64,000 nt of DNA from Mycobacterium sp. URHD0025 (GCF_000426065.1 NZ_AUEQ01000001.1:806001-870000); one strand, 5' to 3'; shown: positions 26,243 through 35,738, counted from the first letter of the stretch. Made by a program: numbers and translations. The notes: generated by a model from the letters alone, not told the origin.

Positions 26243-27471
26243 GCTGACTGCGACGGAAGCGAGATCGCGATCTCGGTGCCGCGGGCATCGTGAACGTCCA
26301 ATACGCCACCGAGGGCCAGCACCTTGGCGCGAATCGACGCGAACCCGATGTGCCCGGTTTCGACGCTCAGCGCGAGACGCTCCGGTTCGATGCCCACGCC
26401 GTCGTCGGCGACGCACAGCGTGGCGCGGCCGTTCGATCGTTGCAGGGTGAACCGCAGGTTGTCGGCCTTGGCATGTTTGATCGCGTTCGTCGAGAACTCC
26501 CGCGCCGCGCTGTAGAGCAGGTGGTCGGCGTCGGTGCGCAAGTCGTCGGGCCAATCGTAGAAGTCCAGGTGGACGGCAAGGTCGGTGCGCGCCGCGATGC
26601 CGTCGGCCAGTGCGGCGATGGCGGCCCTGAGCCCGGCGCGGGCAAGCACTTCGGGATGCAGTTCACGGACCACGTCGCGTAGCAGTCTGGAGCACTCGCC
26701 GAGCGCCATATCGACCCGGTCCATCGATTCGGCGGATCCTTCTCGTACCTCTTCCATCTCCCGGCGTGATGCCAGGACATACTGCAGCGCTCCGTCGTGC
26801 AGCCGTTCGGACAGCGTCTGTCTTTCGCGCTTCTCGAGGATGACGATCTCCTCGAGAAGGTGACTACGTTCCTGCGCCAACCCCGCGATCGTTCGCTCTT
26901 TTGCCTGCTGGATCCACGACAGCGTGACCGACCCCGCGGCCAACCCGAACAAGATGCCGGTTGTCGTGAGAATCGAACCCCACGGCTCATCTCCGTTGGC
27001 CGTCTGGTTCACCCACAGGACAACGACGTATGCGGCGACGGTGGGGACGGCGATCACCGTACTCACGAACGGATCGAGCTGAGCGGCCGCGATCAGTGGG
27101 ATCAGAAACAGTCCGTAGTGGAGCACATCGGAGGTCCAGGTGTTCGGCGAGCTGAGGCCTGATTCCACCGAAAGTATCGACACCACAGCGACATCCGCGA
27201 ACAACATGAGCAGCGCGACCGAGCGCCGGGCCTCGATCCCGGCCTGATCGGACAGCCGCAACGCCCACAAGCCCCAACCTGCGATCGCTGCGATGTAGCC
27301 GATCCAGACCAGCCCGTAGGGCCAGCGGTACGTTTCGGGCGGTTGCAGGAACAACGCGAAGAAGATGAATGCCGCCAACAGGACCCGCAGGGCGAATTGC
27401 AGCAGCAGCCCGCGAAAAGCCGCGCCCTGGGAGCGTCGCTCCAAAGCCGTTGCCGCCGCGCGCCTGACCAT
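26236..27471 (-). CDS. sensor histidine kinase (NarL/LuxR-partner, HisKA_3 type)
   Basis: A 411-residue membrane histidine kinase. Residues about 20-185 hold six or so membrane helices with short loops, a coiled linker follows (QERSHLLEEIVILEKRERQTL), then the phosphorylated His225 in SERLHDGALQ, and a HATPase domain (FSTNAIKHAKA N-box, CVADDGVGI G1 box). I chose ATG 27471, which gives a short basic N-terminus before the first helix; frame upstream antisense to the next gene is not coding. No response regulator gene is adjacent, so its partner lies elsewhere. Confidence 0.88.
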   Translation of the reverse strand: MVRRAAATALERRSQGAAFRGLLLQFALRVLLAAFIFFALFLQPPETYRWPYGLVWIGYIAAIAGWGLWALRLSDQAGIEARRSVALLMLFADVAVVSILSVESGLSSPNTWTSDVLHYGLFLIPLIAAAQLDPFVSTVIAVPTVAAYVVVLWVNQTANGDEPWGSILTTTGILFGLAAGSVTLSWIQQAKERTIAGLAQERSHLLEEIVILEKRERQTLSERLHDGALQYVLASRREMEEVREGSAESMDRVDMALGECSRLLRDVVRELHPEVLARAGLRAAIAALADGIAARTDLAVHLDFYDWPDDLRTDADHLLYSAAREFSTNAIKHAKADNLRFTLQRSNGRATLCVADDGVGIEPERLALSVETGHIGFASIRAKVLALGGVLDVHDARGTEIAISLPSQSAV

Positions 27472-27568
27472 TCTCGACTCCCGCCAACAGCAGGGTTCGG
27501 CAGGAGTATAGGGCGATTCGATCGTGTCCTGAGGCGGGTTGATGAGTTTCCCCACCCGGCCTGCGATC

Positions 27569-28339
27569 ATGGATAGCGGTCCCTGCGACGAAACGGGGGA
27601 GTTGATCGACGTGTTCTCTGCGCAGCGCGAGTTTTCGGCATACGGCCCGTCGCACCTGGTCGTGTTGGCGGTGTTCGTCACCGCTGCCGTGCTTCTGGTC
27701 ATGATCGGCCGTCGGCAGACCGAGCAGCAGGCCCGCATCGTGAGCCGTGTCCTGGCCGTTCTGCTGATCGCGGCATTCGTCGTGGCCCTGACGTACAAAC
27801 TCGTAGACCCCACGATCGACACATCGGTACCACTGCAGCTGTGTGACCTCGCCGAACTGGCCGCCGCGTATGCCTTGTGGTCGCAACGGCATTGGGCCTT
27901 CGTGCTCACCTACTACTGGGGCCTGGTCCTGAGCTCACAGGCATTGATCACACCGGACATCGGTACGCCGAAGGACGGTGCTCCGGACTTTCCCCACCAC
28001 CTGTTCGTCACCTTCTTCACACTTCACGTGCTCGTGGTGCTGGCGGCCATCTATCTCACGTGGGGGCGTGGCATGCGACCGCGGTGGCGCGACTACCGCT
28101 TGGCGGTCGTCGCGACCCTGGCTTGGGCGGCAGCCACCTTCACCTTCAACGTGGTCACGGGAACCAACTACGGCTATCTCAACCGGAAGCCTCCCACCGC
28201 GTCGCTGCTGGACGTGTTGGGCCCGTGGCCCGTGTATCTGCTGGCGGAGGTGGCCATCGTGCTCATCGTGTGGGCGCTGATGACCTGGCCGTGGGAACGG
28301 GCGCGGCGCCACGTGACCGCCGCCGCGCGGGAACTGTGA
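27569..28339 (+). CDS. TIGR02206-like (YwaF type) polytopic membrane protein
   Basis: A membrane protein of about 256 residues with roughly seven helices. The motifs SAYGPSHLVVL at the N-terminus, VPLQLCDLAELAAAYAL in the third helix region, FPHHLFVTFFTLHVLVV and NVVTGTNYGYLNRKPPTASLLDVLGPWPVYLL match the YwaF/TIGR02206 family, whose function is not known. Start is uncertain: ATG 27569 is chosen; ATG 27542 or TTG 27539 would add 9-10 residues. Divergent from the histidine kinase, raising the possibility that both respond to membrane state. Confidence 0.85.
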   Translation: MDSGPCDETGELIDVFSAQREFSAYGPSHLVVLAVFVTAAVLLVMIGRRQTEQQARIVSRVLAVLLIAAFVVALTYKLVDPTIDTSVPLQLCDLAELAAAYALWSQRHWAFVLTYYWGLVLSSQALITPDIGTPKDGAPDFPHHLFVTFFTLHVLVVLAAIYLTWGRGMRPRWRDYRLAVVATLAWAAATFTFNVVTGTNYGYLNRKPPTASLLDVLGPWPVYLLAEVAIVLIVWALMTWPWERARRHVTAAAREL

Positions 28340-28360
28340 AATTGCTGTCAGTTGACGGGC

Positions 28361-28404
28361 AAAGTGATTATTGACACGGACACTTTGACGGGCTAGGTAT
28401 ATTA
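28361..28404 (+). promoter_or_regulatory. candidate promoter/operator of the MmpL gene
   Basis: An inverted repeat CAAAGTG (28361-28367) / CACTTTG (28382-28388) overlaps two direct copies of TTGACGGGC (28353-28361 and 28386-28394). A -10 TATATT follows at 28399-28404. TTGACA at 28372 lies 21 bp upstream of this -10, long for a -35, so activator or repressor input is likely. Confidence 0.5.
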
Positions 28405-28515
28405 CGCGCGTTCGCGAATGTGTATCGCTTGCGACCTGTCCCACCGGGCGACAGTGGCCTTATCGAAGGGGCGGGTTGTGCAGACCAAGGCATCACCTAT
28501 GTGCGCAGGCGCGCG

Positions 28516-31386
28516 ATGAGCCGTCACGGCGACGGCACGCGCAACGGGTCGGGCCTCGCCCGGTTCATCCGCAGGCTGGCCGTGCCCATCGTGCTCGGCT
28601 GGGTGGCCTTGACCATCCTGACGAACACGCTGGTCCCACCGCTTGAGAAGGTCGGCGAGGAGAACACCGTCGGGCTGAGCGCCAGAGACGCGCCCGCGAT
28701 GATCGCCATGCGCAAGATCGGCAGCGACTTCCAGGAGTTCGATTCGGACAGCACCGCCATGGTGGTGCTGGAGGGCGAGGCGCCCCTGGGCGACGACGCG
28801 CACCATTATTACGACGGCATCGTCGACAAGCTCGAAGCCGACACCGCCCACGTGCAGCACGTTGCCGACTTCTGGGGCGACCCGCTGACGGCCTCGGGCG
28901 CACAGAGCAACGACGGCAAGTCCGCTTACGTCCAGGTGTACCTGCGCGGGAACCAGGGCGAAACGCTGGCGAACGAATCGGTGGCCGCGGTACGTGACAT
29001 CGTCGGGCAGTCGTCGCCTCCGGCCGGCATCAAGGTGTACGTGACCGGCGGGGCACCGCTGGTTTCCGATCAGCACCATGCCGGCGACAAGAGCGTCGCC
29101 CGTGTCACCGCCATCACGCTTGTGGTGATCGCGGTGATGCTGCTGATCGTCTACCGGTCGATCGCCACCATGATCCTGGTGCTGCTCATGGTGTTCATGG
29201 AGCTCGGCGCGGCTCGCGGCATCGTGGCGTTCCTGGCCCACACCGGAGTGATCGGCCTGTCCACCTTCGCGGTCAACCTCCTGACGTTGATGGTCATCGC
29301 GGCGGGGACCGACTATGCGATATTCGCGATCGGTCGCTATCAAGAAGCACGGGGCGCCGGCGAAGACCGGGAAACCGCGTATTACACGATGTTCCGCGGC
29401 ACCTCGCATGTGGTGCTCGGTTCCGGTATGACGATTGCCGGCGCGATGCTGTGCCTGAGCTTCACCCGCCTGCCGTATTTCCAGACCATGGGTGTGCCGT
29501 GTGCGGTGGGCACGTTCGTCGCGGTCATCGCTGCGTTGACGATGGGCCCCGCGGTCATCGTGATCGGCAGCCGGTTCGGACGTTTCGAGCCCAAGCGCAG
29601 CATCCGGTCGCGGGGCTGGCGCCGCGTCGGCATCGCGGTGGTGCGGTGGCCCGGCCCGATCCTGGCTGCGACACTGGGCCTGGCGCTCGTCGGCCTGCTC
29701 ACGCTGCCGGGTTACAAGACCAATTACGACGCCCGGAAATATCTGCCGTCAGATCTGCCGGCCAATCTCGGATATGCCGCTGCTGAAAGGCATTTCAGCG
29801 CTGCCCGGATGAACCCCGAACTGCTGATGATCGAGGCCGACCACGACCTGCGGAACCCCGCGGACTTTCTGATCATCGACAGGATCGCAAAGGGCGTGGT
29901 CCGGGTACCCGGCATCTCCCGGGTGCAGGCCATCACCCGGCCCAACGGTCGCCCCATCGAGCACACCAGCATTCCGTTCCTGCTCAGTCGGCAGGGCACC
30001 ACCAACACGATGAACCGGAAGTACCAGCAGGACCGGATGGCCGACATGCTGGTCCAGGCCGACGAGATGCAGAAGACCATCGACACGATGGAACAGATGT
30101 CGCGCCTGACCCAGCAGATGGCCGACACCACGCACTCGATGGTGGCCAAGACCAAGGTCATGACCCTCGACATCGCCGAATTGCGCAACAACATCGGTGA
30201 TTTCGACGATTGGCTGCGTCCACTGCGCAATTACTTCTACTGGGAGCCGCACTGCGCCGACATCCCGGTGTGCTGGTCGCTCCGGTCGATCTTCGACACC
30301 CTCGACGGGATCGACGCGCTGACCGATGATGTCCAGGAACTGGTGCCGGAGCTGGAGCGGTTGGACACGCTGATGCCGCAGTTGGTCGCCTTGATGCCGC
30401 AGCAGATCGAGTCCATGAAAACCATGAAGACGATGATGCTGACGCAGCAGGCGACGCAGGCCGGTCAACAGGATCAGATGGCCGCCATGCAGGAGAATTC
30501 GACGGCCATGGGCAAGGCCTTCGACGAGGCCCGCAATGACGATACGTTCTACCTTCCGCCGGAAGCCTTCGACAACAAGGACTTCAAGCGGGGCATGAAG
30601 AACTTCATCTCACCCGACGGAAAGTCGGTGCGGTTCATCATCAGTCACGAGGGCGATCCCGCGACGCCCGAGGGGGTCAACCATGTCGACCCCATCAAGT
30701 TGGCGGCCAAGGAAGCCCTCAAGGGCACCCCGCTGGAAGGTTCCAAGATCTACCTGGCCGGCACCGCGGCCACCTACAAGGACATGCGGGACGGGTCCTT
30801 CTACGATCTGCTGATCGCCGGAATCGCCGCGGTGTCACTGATTTTCATCATCATGCTGCTCATCACACGCAGTGTGGTCGCGGCAGCGGTGATCGTCGGT
30901 ACGGTCCTGTTGTCCCTCGGCGCGTCATTCGGATTGTCCGTGCTCGTCTGGCAGCACCTCCTCGGCCTCGAATTGCACTGGATGGTGTTGGCGATGTCGG
31001 TGATCCTGCTGTTGGCGGTCGGTTCCGACTACAACCTGTTGCTGGTGTCGCGCTTCAAGGAAGAACTGTCCGGTGGCCTGAAAACCGGCATCATCCGGGC
31101 GATGGCGGGAACCGGTTCGGTGGTGACCTCGGCGGGTCTGGTGTTCGCGTTCACCATGGCGTCCTTCGCGTTCAGCGATCTCAAGGTCATGGCGCAGGTC
31201 GGTACCACCATCGCGCTCGGCCTGCTGTTCGACACTCTCATCGTGCGGTCGTTCATGACCCCCGCCATCGCCGCGATGCTCGGGCGCTGGTTCTGGTGGC
31301 CGCAGGCGATCCAGTCGGCGGCGTCCAAGCGGCGCCTGGATGCGCTCCGGGGGGAGCGCACATACAAAGCTTCTGCACAGCTCTGA
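28516..31386 (+). CDS. MmpL family RND transporter (MmpL4/MmpL5-like)
   Basis: A 956-residue resistance-nodulation-division transporter. The first helix is [25 protein letters not shown]; helices 2-6 and 8-12 flank periplasmic domains, and [18 protein letters not shown] and [18 protein letters not shown] contain the paired Asp-Tyr proton-relay motifs. A long coiled-coil insertion (about 495-680, Met/Gln-rich) marks the MmpL4/5 subgroup used for siderophore or drug export. Unlike typical mmpS-mmpL pairs, no mmpS precedes it. I prefer ATG 28516; GTG 28420 would add a 32-residue non-conserved leader. Confidence 0.92.
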   Translation: MSRHGDGTRNGSGLARFIRRLAVPIVLGWVALTILTNTLVPPLEKVGEENTVGLSARDAPAMIAMRKIGSDFQEFDSDSTAMVVLEGEAPLGDDAHHYYDGIVDKLEADTAHVQHVADFWGDPLTASGAQSNDGKSAYVQVYLRGNQGETLANESVAAVRDIVGQSSPPAGIKVYVTGGAPLVSDQHHAGDKSVARVTAITLVVIAVMLLIVYRSIATMILVLLMVFMELGAARGIVAFLAHTGVIGLSTFAVNLLTLMVIAAGTDYAIFAIGRYQEARGAGEDRETAYYTMFRGTSHVVLGSGMTIAGAMLCLSFTRLPYFQTMGVPCAVGTFVAVIAALTMGPAVIVIGSRFGRFEPKRSIRSRGWRRVGIAVVRWPGPILAATLGLALVGLLTLPGYKTNYDARKYLPSDLPANLGYAAAERHFSAARMNPELLMIEADHDLRNPADFLIIDRIAKGVVRVPGISRVQAITRPNGRPIEHTSIPFLLSRQGTTNTMNRKYQQDRMADMLVQADEMQKTIDTMEQMSRLTQQMADTTHSMVAKTKVMTLDIAELRNNIGDFDDWLRPLRNYFYWEPHCADIPVCWSLRSIFDTLDGIDALTDDVQELVPELERLDTLMPQLVALMPQQIESMKTMKTMMLTQQATQAGQQDQMAAMQENSTAMGKAFDEARNDDTFYLPPEAFDNKDFKRGMKNFISPDGKSVRFIISHEGDPATPEGVNHVDPIKLAAKEALKGTPLEGSKIYLAGTAATYKDMRDGSFYDLLIAGIAAVSLIFIIMLLITRSVVAAAVIVGTVLLSLGASFGLSVLVWQHLLGLELHWMVLAMSVILLLAVGSDYNLLLVSRFKEELSGGLKTGIIRAMAGTGSVVTSAGLVFAFTMASFAFSDLKVMAQVGTTIALGLLFDTLIVRSFMTPAIAAMLGRWFWWPQAIQSAASKRRLDALRGERTYKASAQL

Positions 31387-31501
31387 CTTAATAAGCAGGA
31401 CTAACCTAATTGGCGGAAGTCGGGAAAGATCGGCTTCCGCTGACTCTGGACCGACGGGGCGATCCACAGTCTGGGTTCTGCTAGTCAGAGGGGTTTCGAA
31501 G

Positions 31502-31777
31502 ATGTTCAAGTCCATCGCCATCAGCGCCGCAGCGGCTGGCGCACTGGGCCTGGCCGCGCTCGGAATCGGCACGGGTGTGGCCAATGCCGCCCCCGCGCCG
31601 GTCGCCGGGTCGGGAGTCGGTTGGGCCGAGCACCCCGGGTGGGGCCACGGCCCCGGCCCGTGGGTCCCGCCGCCCCCGCCGCCTCCCGCGTATGGAGCAG
31701 GTTGGGGCTATGGCGGCTATGGTCCGCCGTCGATCTGTGCCACCGGGCCGTTCCGGCTGGTGCAGGTATGTAGCTGA
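31502..31777 (+). CDS. small secreted Gly/Pro/Tyr-rich protein
   Basis: A 91-residue protein with a textbook signal peptide (MFKSIAISAAAAGALGLAAL ... VANA, cleavage near 29). The short mature part has a WGHGPGPW stretch, seven consecutive prolines, a GAGWGYGGYGPP repeat-like segment and two Cys near the end (ICATGPFRLVQVCS) that could form a disulfide. I do not recognise a family with known function. ATG 31502 is preceded by GAGGGG. A strong hairpin follows, making it a monocistronic unit. Confidence 0.8.
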   Translation: MFKSIAISAAAAGALGLAALGIGTGVANAAPAPVAGSGVGWAEHPGWGHGPGPWVPPPPPPPAYGAGWGYGGYGPPSICATGPFRLVQVCS

Positions 31778-31787
31778 CCGGCAAACG

Positions 31788-31834
31788 GAAACTGCCCATG
31801 TGTGAGCTGAAAGCGCTCACACATGGGCAGTTTC
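31788..31834. terminator. 20-bp perfect-stem bidirectional terminator
   Basis: Arms at 31788-31807 and 31815-31834 are perfect inverted repeats of 20 bp with a 7-nt TGAAAGC loop. It lies 10 bp after the small secreted protein and 6 bp from the stop of the minus-strand gene at 31841, so it serves both convergent genes. Confidence 0.8.
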
Positions 31835-31840
31835 GTTCAA

Positions 31841-31939
31841 CTACTTCTTGTTGCCCCCAGGCCGCGGAGGTGGCGGCGGCTTGGCTTTCGTGGTCGGCTC
31901 GAATTTGCCGCCCTTTTTCGGATCGAATGTTCCTGCCAT
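31841..31939 (-). CDS. 32-residue basic proline-rich small protein
   Basis: A very short gene encoding 32 residues: a lysine/proline-rich peptide beginning MAGTFDPKKGGKFEP, with five consecutive prolines and ending RPGGNKK. Support: a good ribosome-binding site (GAGGGA, about 7 nt before ATG 31939), a stop codon followed directly by a strong terminator hairpin, and no competing gene. No transmembrane or signal segment; it is likely cytosolic and disordered. Function unknown. A longer upstream frame exists but has a non-gene-like composition. Confidence 0.55.
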   Translation of the reverse strand: MAGTFDPKKGGKFEPTTKAKPPPPPRPGGNKK

Positions 31940-32300
31940 GGTGATCCCTCTCGCTCGTTTCGATAGTTCCACCACTGTCCACCGTAACCACGATGGCAAG
32001 GCCCGGCGTGGCGAACGGCGATGAACAGCTGAGAGTTCCGTGTGAACCACGCAGGTGCCCATGGCTTTCGCGTCGGATCGCAGCGACGAGGCCCACGAGA
32101 ATCAGGATGAGCAGAAGTTAGCCGACCAGGACAGGCCACCGCGGTGACGGATGGGAAAACGACACGCCGCATCGGTTGCGACACGGTCACGGGACGGTAC
32201 CTTTCAGTGCATCAGCGGTCACATCGGCAACATTGATCACTAACGTCACATCAGCCAACTGTGACGTCATGTCGACGTCCCTGCATTGGGAAGGTGTGAC
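31940..32300. other. 361-bp intergenic region
   Basis: Holds the promoter regions of two divergent genes, the 32-residue protein and the DUF4185 protein. A leucine-rich antisense frame near 32055-32120 lacks a start codon and ribosome-binding site and is not called. The only strong structure is the inverted repeat at 32243-32267. Confidence 0.5.
32243..32267 (+). promoter_or_regulatory. inverted repeat upstream of DUF4185 gene
   Basis: ACGTCACA (32243-32250) and TGTGACGT (32260-32267) form a perfect 8-bp inverted repeat with a 9-bp spacer, 33 bp before the ATG. The TGTGA half-sites recall CRP-family sites but the spacing differs from the usual TGTGA-N6-TCACA. Confidence 0.45.
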
Positions 32301-33734
32301 ATGTCGCGACGTCCTCGAGGTACTTCGACGATGGCAGCGGCCGCCGCAATCGGACTCGTCGTCGCCGTCGGCGTGGCGCCCTCGGCATCGGCCGAACCCT
32401 GCGAAGGCGCCGCCGCGGCCGCCCAACCACTCCCGAACCAAGCCTTCCAGATCCCGAAACCCTCCAGGCTGGCCCCGCTCAACCGCCCGATCGGGCACAT
32501 GCCCGTGGGCGCGAATGACCGGGCGCCGCTGCCCAAAATCGGGCAGTTGCCACTCGCCATCCTCAAGGCGCTGATCCCGAACACCGGGCAGGTCAGGCAG
32601 AAGGCGGCAGTTGTGCCCGCACCCAATCCGGGTGGCGCCCAACCTGTCCCGAATGTGGCGCAGCCTGCTCCGGCGCCCGTCGACCCTGCTCCGGCTCCCG
32701 CGGCGCAACCGGCGCCGGGGCCGCCGCCCGGCACGTCGATCGTCGGATGGGTGACCGGTCCGGACAGTCCCAATCAGACGATCAAGCGCTTCGCCATCAC
32801 CGGAACCGACCTCGGAATCATGTGGGACAACGGAGATCCGGTGAACCGCCAGGTACTGATGGCCTTCGGCGACACCAACGGATACTGCGGCATTCCCGGC
32901 AAGCAGTGGCGGTACAACGCGTTGTTCCGCAGCACCGACGGTTCGCTTTCGCGCACCGTCGCCGTGCCCGACGGCGTGGTCGCCAACAAGTATTCGGGTT
33001 CGCCGGTGTGGCGCCAGGGTATCTCCAAGCAGATCATCAACAGCATCGGCCGGGCCCCGGAGGAGACCGGGATCATCCCGACAGCGGGAATCTCGGTCGG
33101 GCGCAACCAGTATCTGAACTTCATGTCGATCCGGAACTGGGACAGCCCGGGGGCATGGTCGACCAATTTCTCGGCGATCGCGATGTCGCCGGACAACGGC
33201 GAGAACTGGGGTGTCTACCCGGGGACGATCCGCCCGCCCGGCGGAGGCAACGAGAACTTCCAGATGGGCGCATTCCTCAAGCCCGGCCCCGGTGATCCCT
33301 ACATCTACACCTTCGGCACCCCCAACGGACGCGGCGGCTCGGCGTACCTGGCACGGGTGGCTCCGGGTCTCATCCCGGATCTGACGAAATACGAATACTG
33401 GAATGCCGACAACAACGCCTGGGTGCCGGCCAATCCCGGCGCCGCGACCCCGGTGATCCCGGGACCGGTGAGCGAGATGTCGGCTCAGTACAACACGTAT
33501 CTCAAGCAGTATCTGGTGCTGTACGGCAACGGGGCCAACGACGTGGTGATGCGGACCGCCCCAGCCCCGCAGGGCCCGTGGGGGCCCGAGCAGTTGATCG
33601 CGCCCTCGTCGCAGATCCCCGGCGGCATCTACGCGCCGTATCTGCATCCGTGGTCGACGGGCAAGGAGCTGTATTACAACCTGTCGCTGTGGTCGGCCTA
33701 CAACGTCATGTTGATGAAGACCGTGCTGCCCTGA
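32301..33734 (+). CDS. secreted DUF4185 domain protein
   Basis: A 477-residue exported protein. Signal peptide residues about 1-30 (AAAAAIGLVVAVGVAPSASA); residues 30-150 are a Pro/Ala-rich linker (APAPVDPAPAPAAQPAPGPP); the remainder is the DUF4185 domain with beta-propeller-like repeats (LGIMWDNG, VLMAFGDTNG, SGSPVWRQG, FSAIAMSPDNGENWGVYPG, PYIYTFGTPNGRGG). Such folds resemble glycoside-hydrolase or lectin propellers, but activity is unknown. ATG 32301 is preceded by GGGAAGG. Its 3' end overlaps the convergent TetR gene by 29 bp. Confidence 0.88.
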   Translation: MSRRPRGTSTMAAAAAIGLVVAVGVAPSASAEPCEGAAAAAQPLPNQAFQIPKPSRLAPLNRPIGHMPVGANDRAPLPKIGQLPLAILKALIPNTGQVRQKAAVVPAPNPGGAQPVPNVAQPAPAPVDPAPAPAAQPAPGPPPGTSIVGWVTGPDSPNQTIKRFAITGTDLGIMWDNGDPVNRQVLMAFGDTNGYCGIPGKQWRYNALFRSTDGSLSRTVAVPDGVVANKYSGSPVWRQGISKQIINSIGRAPEETGIIPTAGISVGRNQYLNFMSIRNWDSPGAWSTNFSAIAMSPDNGENWGVYPGTIRPPGGGNENFQMGAFLKPGPGDPYIYTFGTPNGRGGSAYLARVAPGLIPDLTKYEYWNADNNAWVPANPGAATPVIPGPVSEMSAQYNTYLKQYLVLYGNGANDVVMRTAPAPQGPWGPEQLIAPSSQIPGGIYAPYLHPWSTGKELYYNLSLWSAYNVMLMKTVLP

Positions 33735-34359
33735 CCCGGTCGTCGGCCCGCGCCAGCGGAGCCAGCATCGCGTCGAGGCCGTATTCGAACACCGCGTCGT
33801 AGTCGGTGGGGGACTGCAGTGCCGCTACCAGCGCCTGATCGGGCCAGTCGGCAGTCCACAGTGACGGGTCCTCCTCTTGGTGTTGAGGGCCGCGCACAGC
33901 CGAGAACAGCATGACCGCAGAGGCGGTCACGTGTACCTGGACGGCTCGTAACACCAGTGCGGCGTGCGTGCCGGTGACGCCCGCCTCGGCGAGCTCGGCG
34001 GCAAGCTTCTGCTGGACCGGCAGGAACAACATCGGCGTGCGGTCCCGCTCATGGGCGATCGCCAGCAGGTGCTGGCGGCGGATCAGCAGGCTGCGCTGGT
34101 TGCGGGCGAGCGAGGCGATCCGATCCAAAGGGGTGTCGCCCTCCATCGGCAGTCCGGCCATCTCGGTCAGCAGGCGGTCGACCAAACTGTCGAAGAGCGC
34201 GTCACGGCCACCGATGTGCCAGTAGATCGACGTCACGGCCACGCCGATGCGCTCGGCGAGTACCCGCATCGAGAATGCTTCCACCCCATCGGTTTCGATG
34301 AGGCAGGCCGCCGCGTCGAGAATGACGTCGGCGTTGACCGCTTTGGACTTCGGCGTCAT
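33706..34359 (-). CDS. TetR family transcriptional regulator
   Basis: A 217-residue repressor. Helix-turn-helix at residues about 10-50 (FSMRVLAERIGVAVTSIYWHI) is of the TetR_C tetracycline-repressor-like subgroup. It is cotranscribed with the Rieske oxygenase gene (ATGA overlap) and probably controls the divergent Rieske/amidohydrolase promoters through the palindrome at 35739-35753. The last 29 bp are antisense to the DUF4185 gene end. Confidence 0.9.
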   Translation of the reverse strand: MTPKSKAVNADVILDAAACLIETDGVEAFSMRVLAERIGVAVTSIYWHIGGRDALFDSLVDRLLTEMAGLPMEGDTPLDRIASLARNQRSLLIRRQHLLAIAHERDRTPMLFLPVQQKLAAELAEAGVTGTHAALVLRAVQVHVTASAVMLFSAVRGPQHQEEDPSLWTADWPDQALVAALQSPTDYDAVFEYGLDAMLAPLARADDRVRAARSSST

Positions 34360-35693
34360 CCGCCGACTTCGGCTTCGGACATGCGCTCGGATTCGGGGAG
34401 GTCGAGATAGCGCTCAAGGTTGCGGTGCATGTTGATGATTCTGCGCTCCTCGCCGGACAGGACCAGATGGGTGAACCCGGGCTGGTGCATTCCCCGCTGC
34501 AGTCCGGTGAGCACGGCGATGTCCTGGCTCATCACCACGCCCGGGTGGGCCTCCTCGGCACGCATCCGGACGTCGGTCGGGCTGAGGCGCGGTGCTTGCG
34601 GCGGCATGCGGGTCATCAGTGTCATCACCAGTTGCCCTCGGTCAGGATCGGGCGCGGGCAGCGACGTCATCACCGTCAGATGGTCGGCACTGGTCAGCAG
34701 GGTGAGGTTGGGGAAGATGTTGTACTGGTGCAGGCGCATCACCTGATCGGTGTCGGCCCAGCCGATGTCGACCCCGCGTCCGGCCGCGAATTCCTTGATC
34801 TGCGTGGCGATCACGTCGGCCACCGTCTGGCCGGGAGACTGCCGGTCGCCGGGAAATGGTGTGCCTTCGGCGACGCCCATCAATGGGCCCTGCGTGCATA
34901 CGTAGGCGTCCCATACCTCTTCGTCGCTCAGCGCGCCGGCCAGTCGCGGGCTCGGAACTCCGTATAGGGATTCGGATTTTCCTGTGTGGCCCCAGATCTT
35001 CTGTGGTGCGTACACGTCATCCATGCACCGGTGTAGTTCGGGATGCAGGGTCTGGACGTGATAGGTCTCGCTGTAGCCGTCGGCGATGGTCTTCCAGTTG
35101 GCGTCGACGTCGATGGTCATCGTGGCGTAGCACCGGAAGTCGCCGAGCCCGCACCAGCCGATGTCGTCGGGGACGGCCTCCAGGTAGTCGGCCAGCGGCA
35201 TGGCCGACATGTCGAGGTTGACGAAGACCAGCCGCTCCCAGGTGTCGACCTGGACCGGCGCCAGTGGGAACTCGGACATGCGCACGGTGCCGAAGCCTTT
35301 GCGGTTCGGGATCCGCTTGAGCGCTCCGGCCAGATCCCAGGTCCAGCCGTGGTAGCCACATTTCAGCTCCCGCAGCGCAGATCCGGCGCCGGTGCACAGC
35401 GCGTTGCCCCGATGGCGGCAGGCATTCTGGAAGGCGCGCAACGCGCCGTCGTCGGCACGGACGATCAGCACCGAGTAGGGGCCGCAACGGTATTCGAAGT
35501 AGTCGCCGGGCTCGGCCACGTGATCCACCGTGCACGCCGCCTGCCACACGCGCGGCCACATACGTTCCATTTCCAGCCGGGCGAACGTCGGTGAGATGTA
35601 GCGCTCGGCCGGTACCAGGGTGGGACCCGCCGGCGGGTCGCCGATCGCGTCGACCCTTCGCGGGTTCTCGGTGTGCGTCGAACTCAGAGCCAT
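34356..35693 (-). CDS. Rieske [2Fe-2S] aromatic-ring-hydroxylating oxygenase, alpha subunit
   Basis: A 445-residue oxygenase. The Rieske cluster ligands are Cys92, His94, Cys112 and His115 (CRHRGNALC ... KCGYHGW), and the catalytic domain has the Asp/His iron site (NWKTIADGYSETYHVQTLHPE). This type inserts oxygen into aromatic or quaternary-ammonium substrates and needs a separate reductase, not present here. ATG 35693 is the natural start; longer frame upstream would cross the operator. It forms a two-gene unit with the TetR gene and diverges from an N-acyl-amino-acid deacylase-like gene. Confidence 0.92.
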   Translation of the reverse strand: MALSSTHTENPRRVDAIGDPPAGPTLVPAERYISPTFARLEMERMWPRVWQAACTVDHVAEPGDYFEYRCGPYSVLIVRADDGALRAFQNACRHRGNALCTGAGSALRELKCGYHGWTWDLAGALKRIPNRKGFGTVRMSEFPLAPVQVDTWERLVFVNLDMSAMPLADYLEAVPDDIGWCGLGDFRCYATMTIDVDANWKTIADGYSETYHVQTLHPELHRCMDDVYAPQKIWGHTGKSESLYGVPSPRLAGALSDEEVWDAYVCTQGPLMGVAEGTPFPGDRQSPGQTVADVIATQIKEFAAGRGVDIGWADTDQVMRLHQYNIFPNLTLLTSADHLTVMTSLPAPDPDRGQLVMTLMTRMPPQAPRLSPTDVRMRAEEAHPGVVMSQDIAVLTGLQRGMHQPGFTHLVLSGEERRIINMHRNLERYLDLPESERMSEAEVGG

Positions 35694-35738
35694 GGATGCC
35701 TCCCGCTGTGAAGATCGAAAAACTCGGCACGGCAGTTC

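Noticed and set aside
32055-32120. Short leucine/valine-rich minus-strand frame resembling a small membrane protein
   Set aside because: A stop codon lies just before it and there is no ATG, no SD and no terminator; probably chance.
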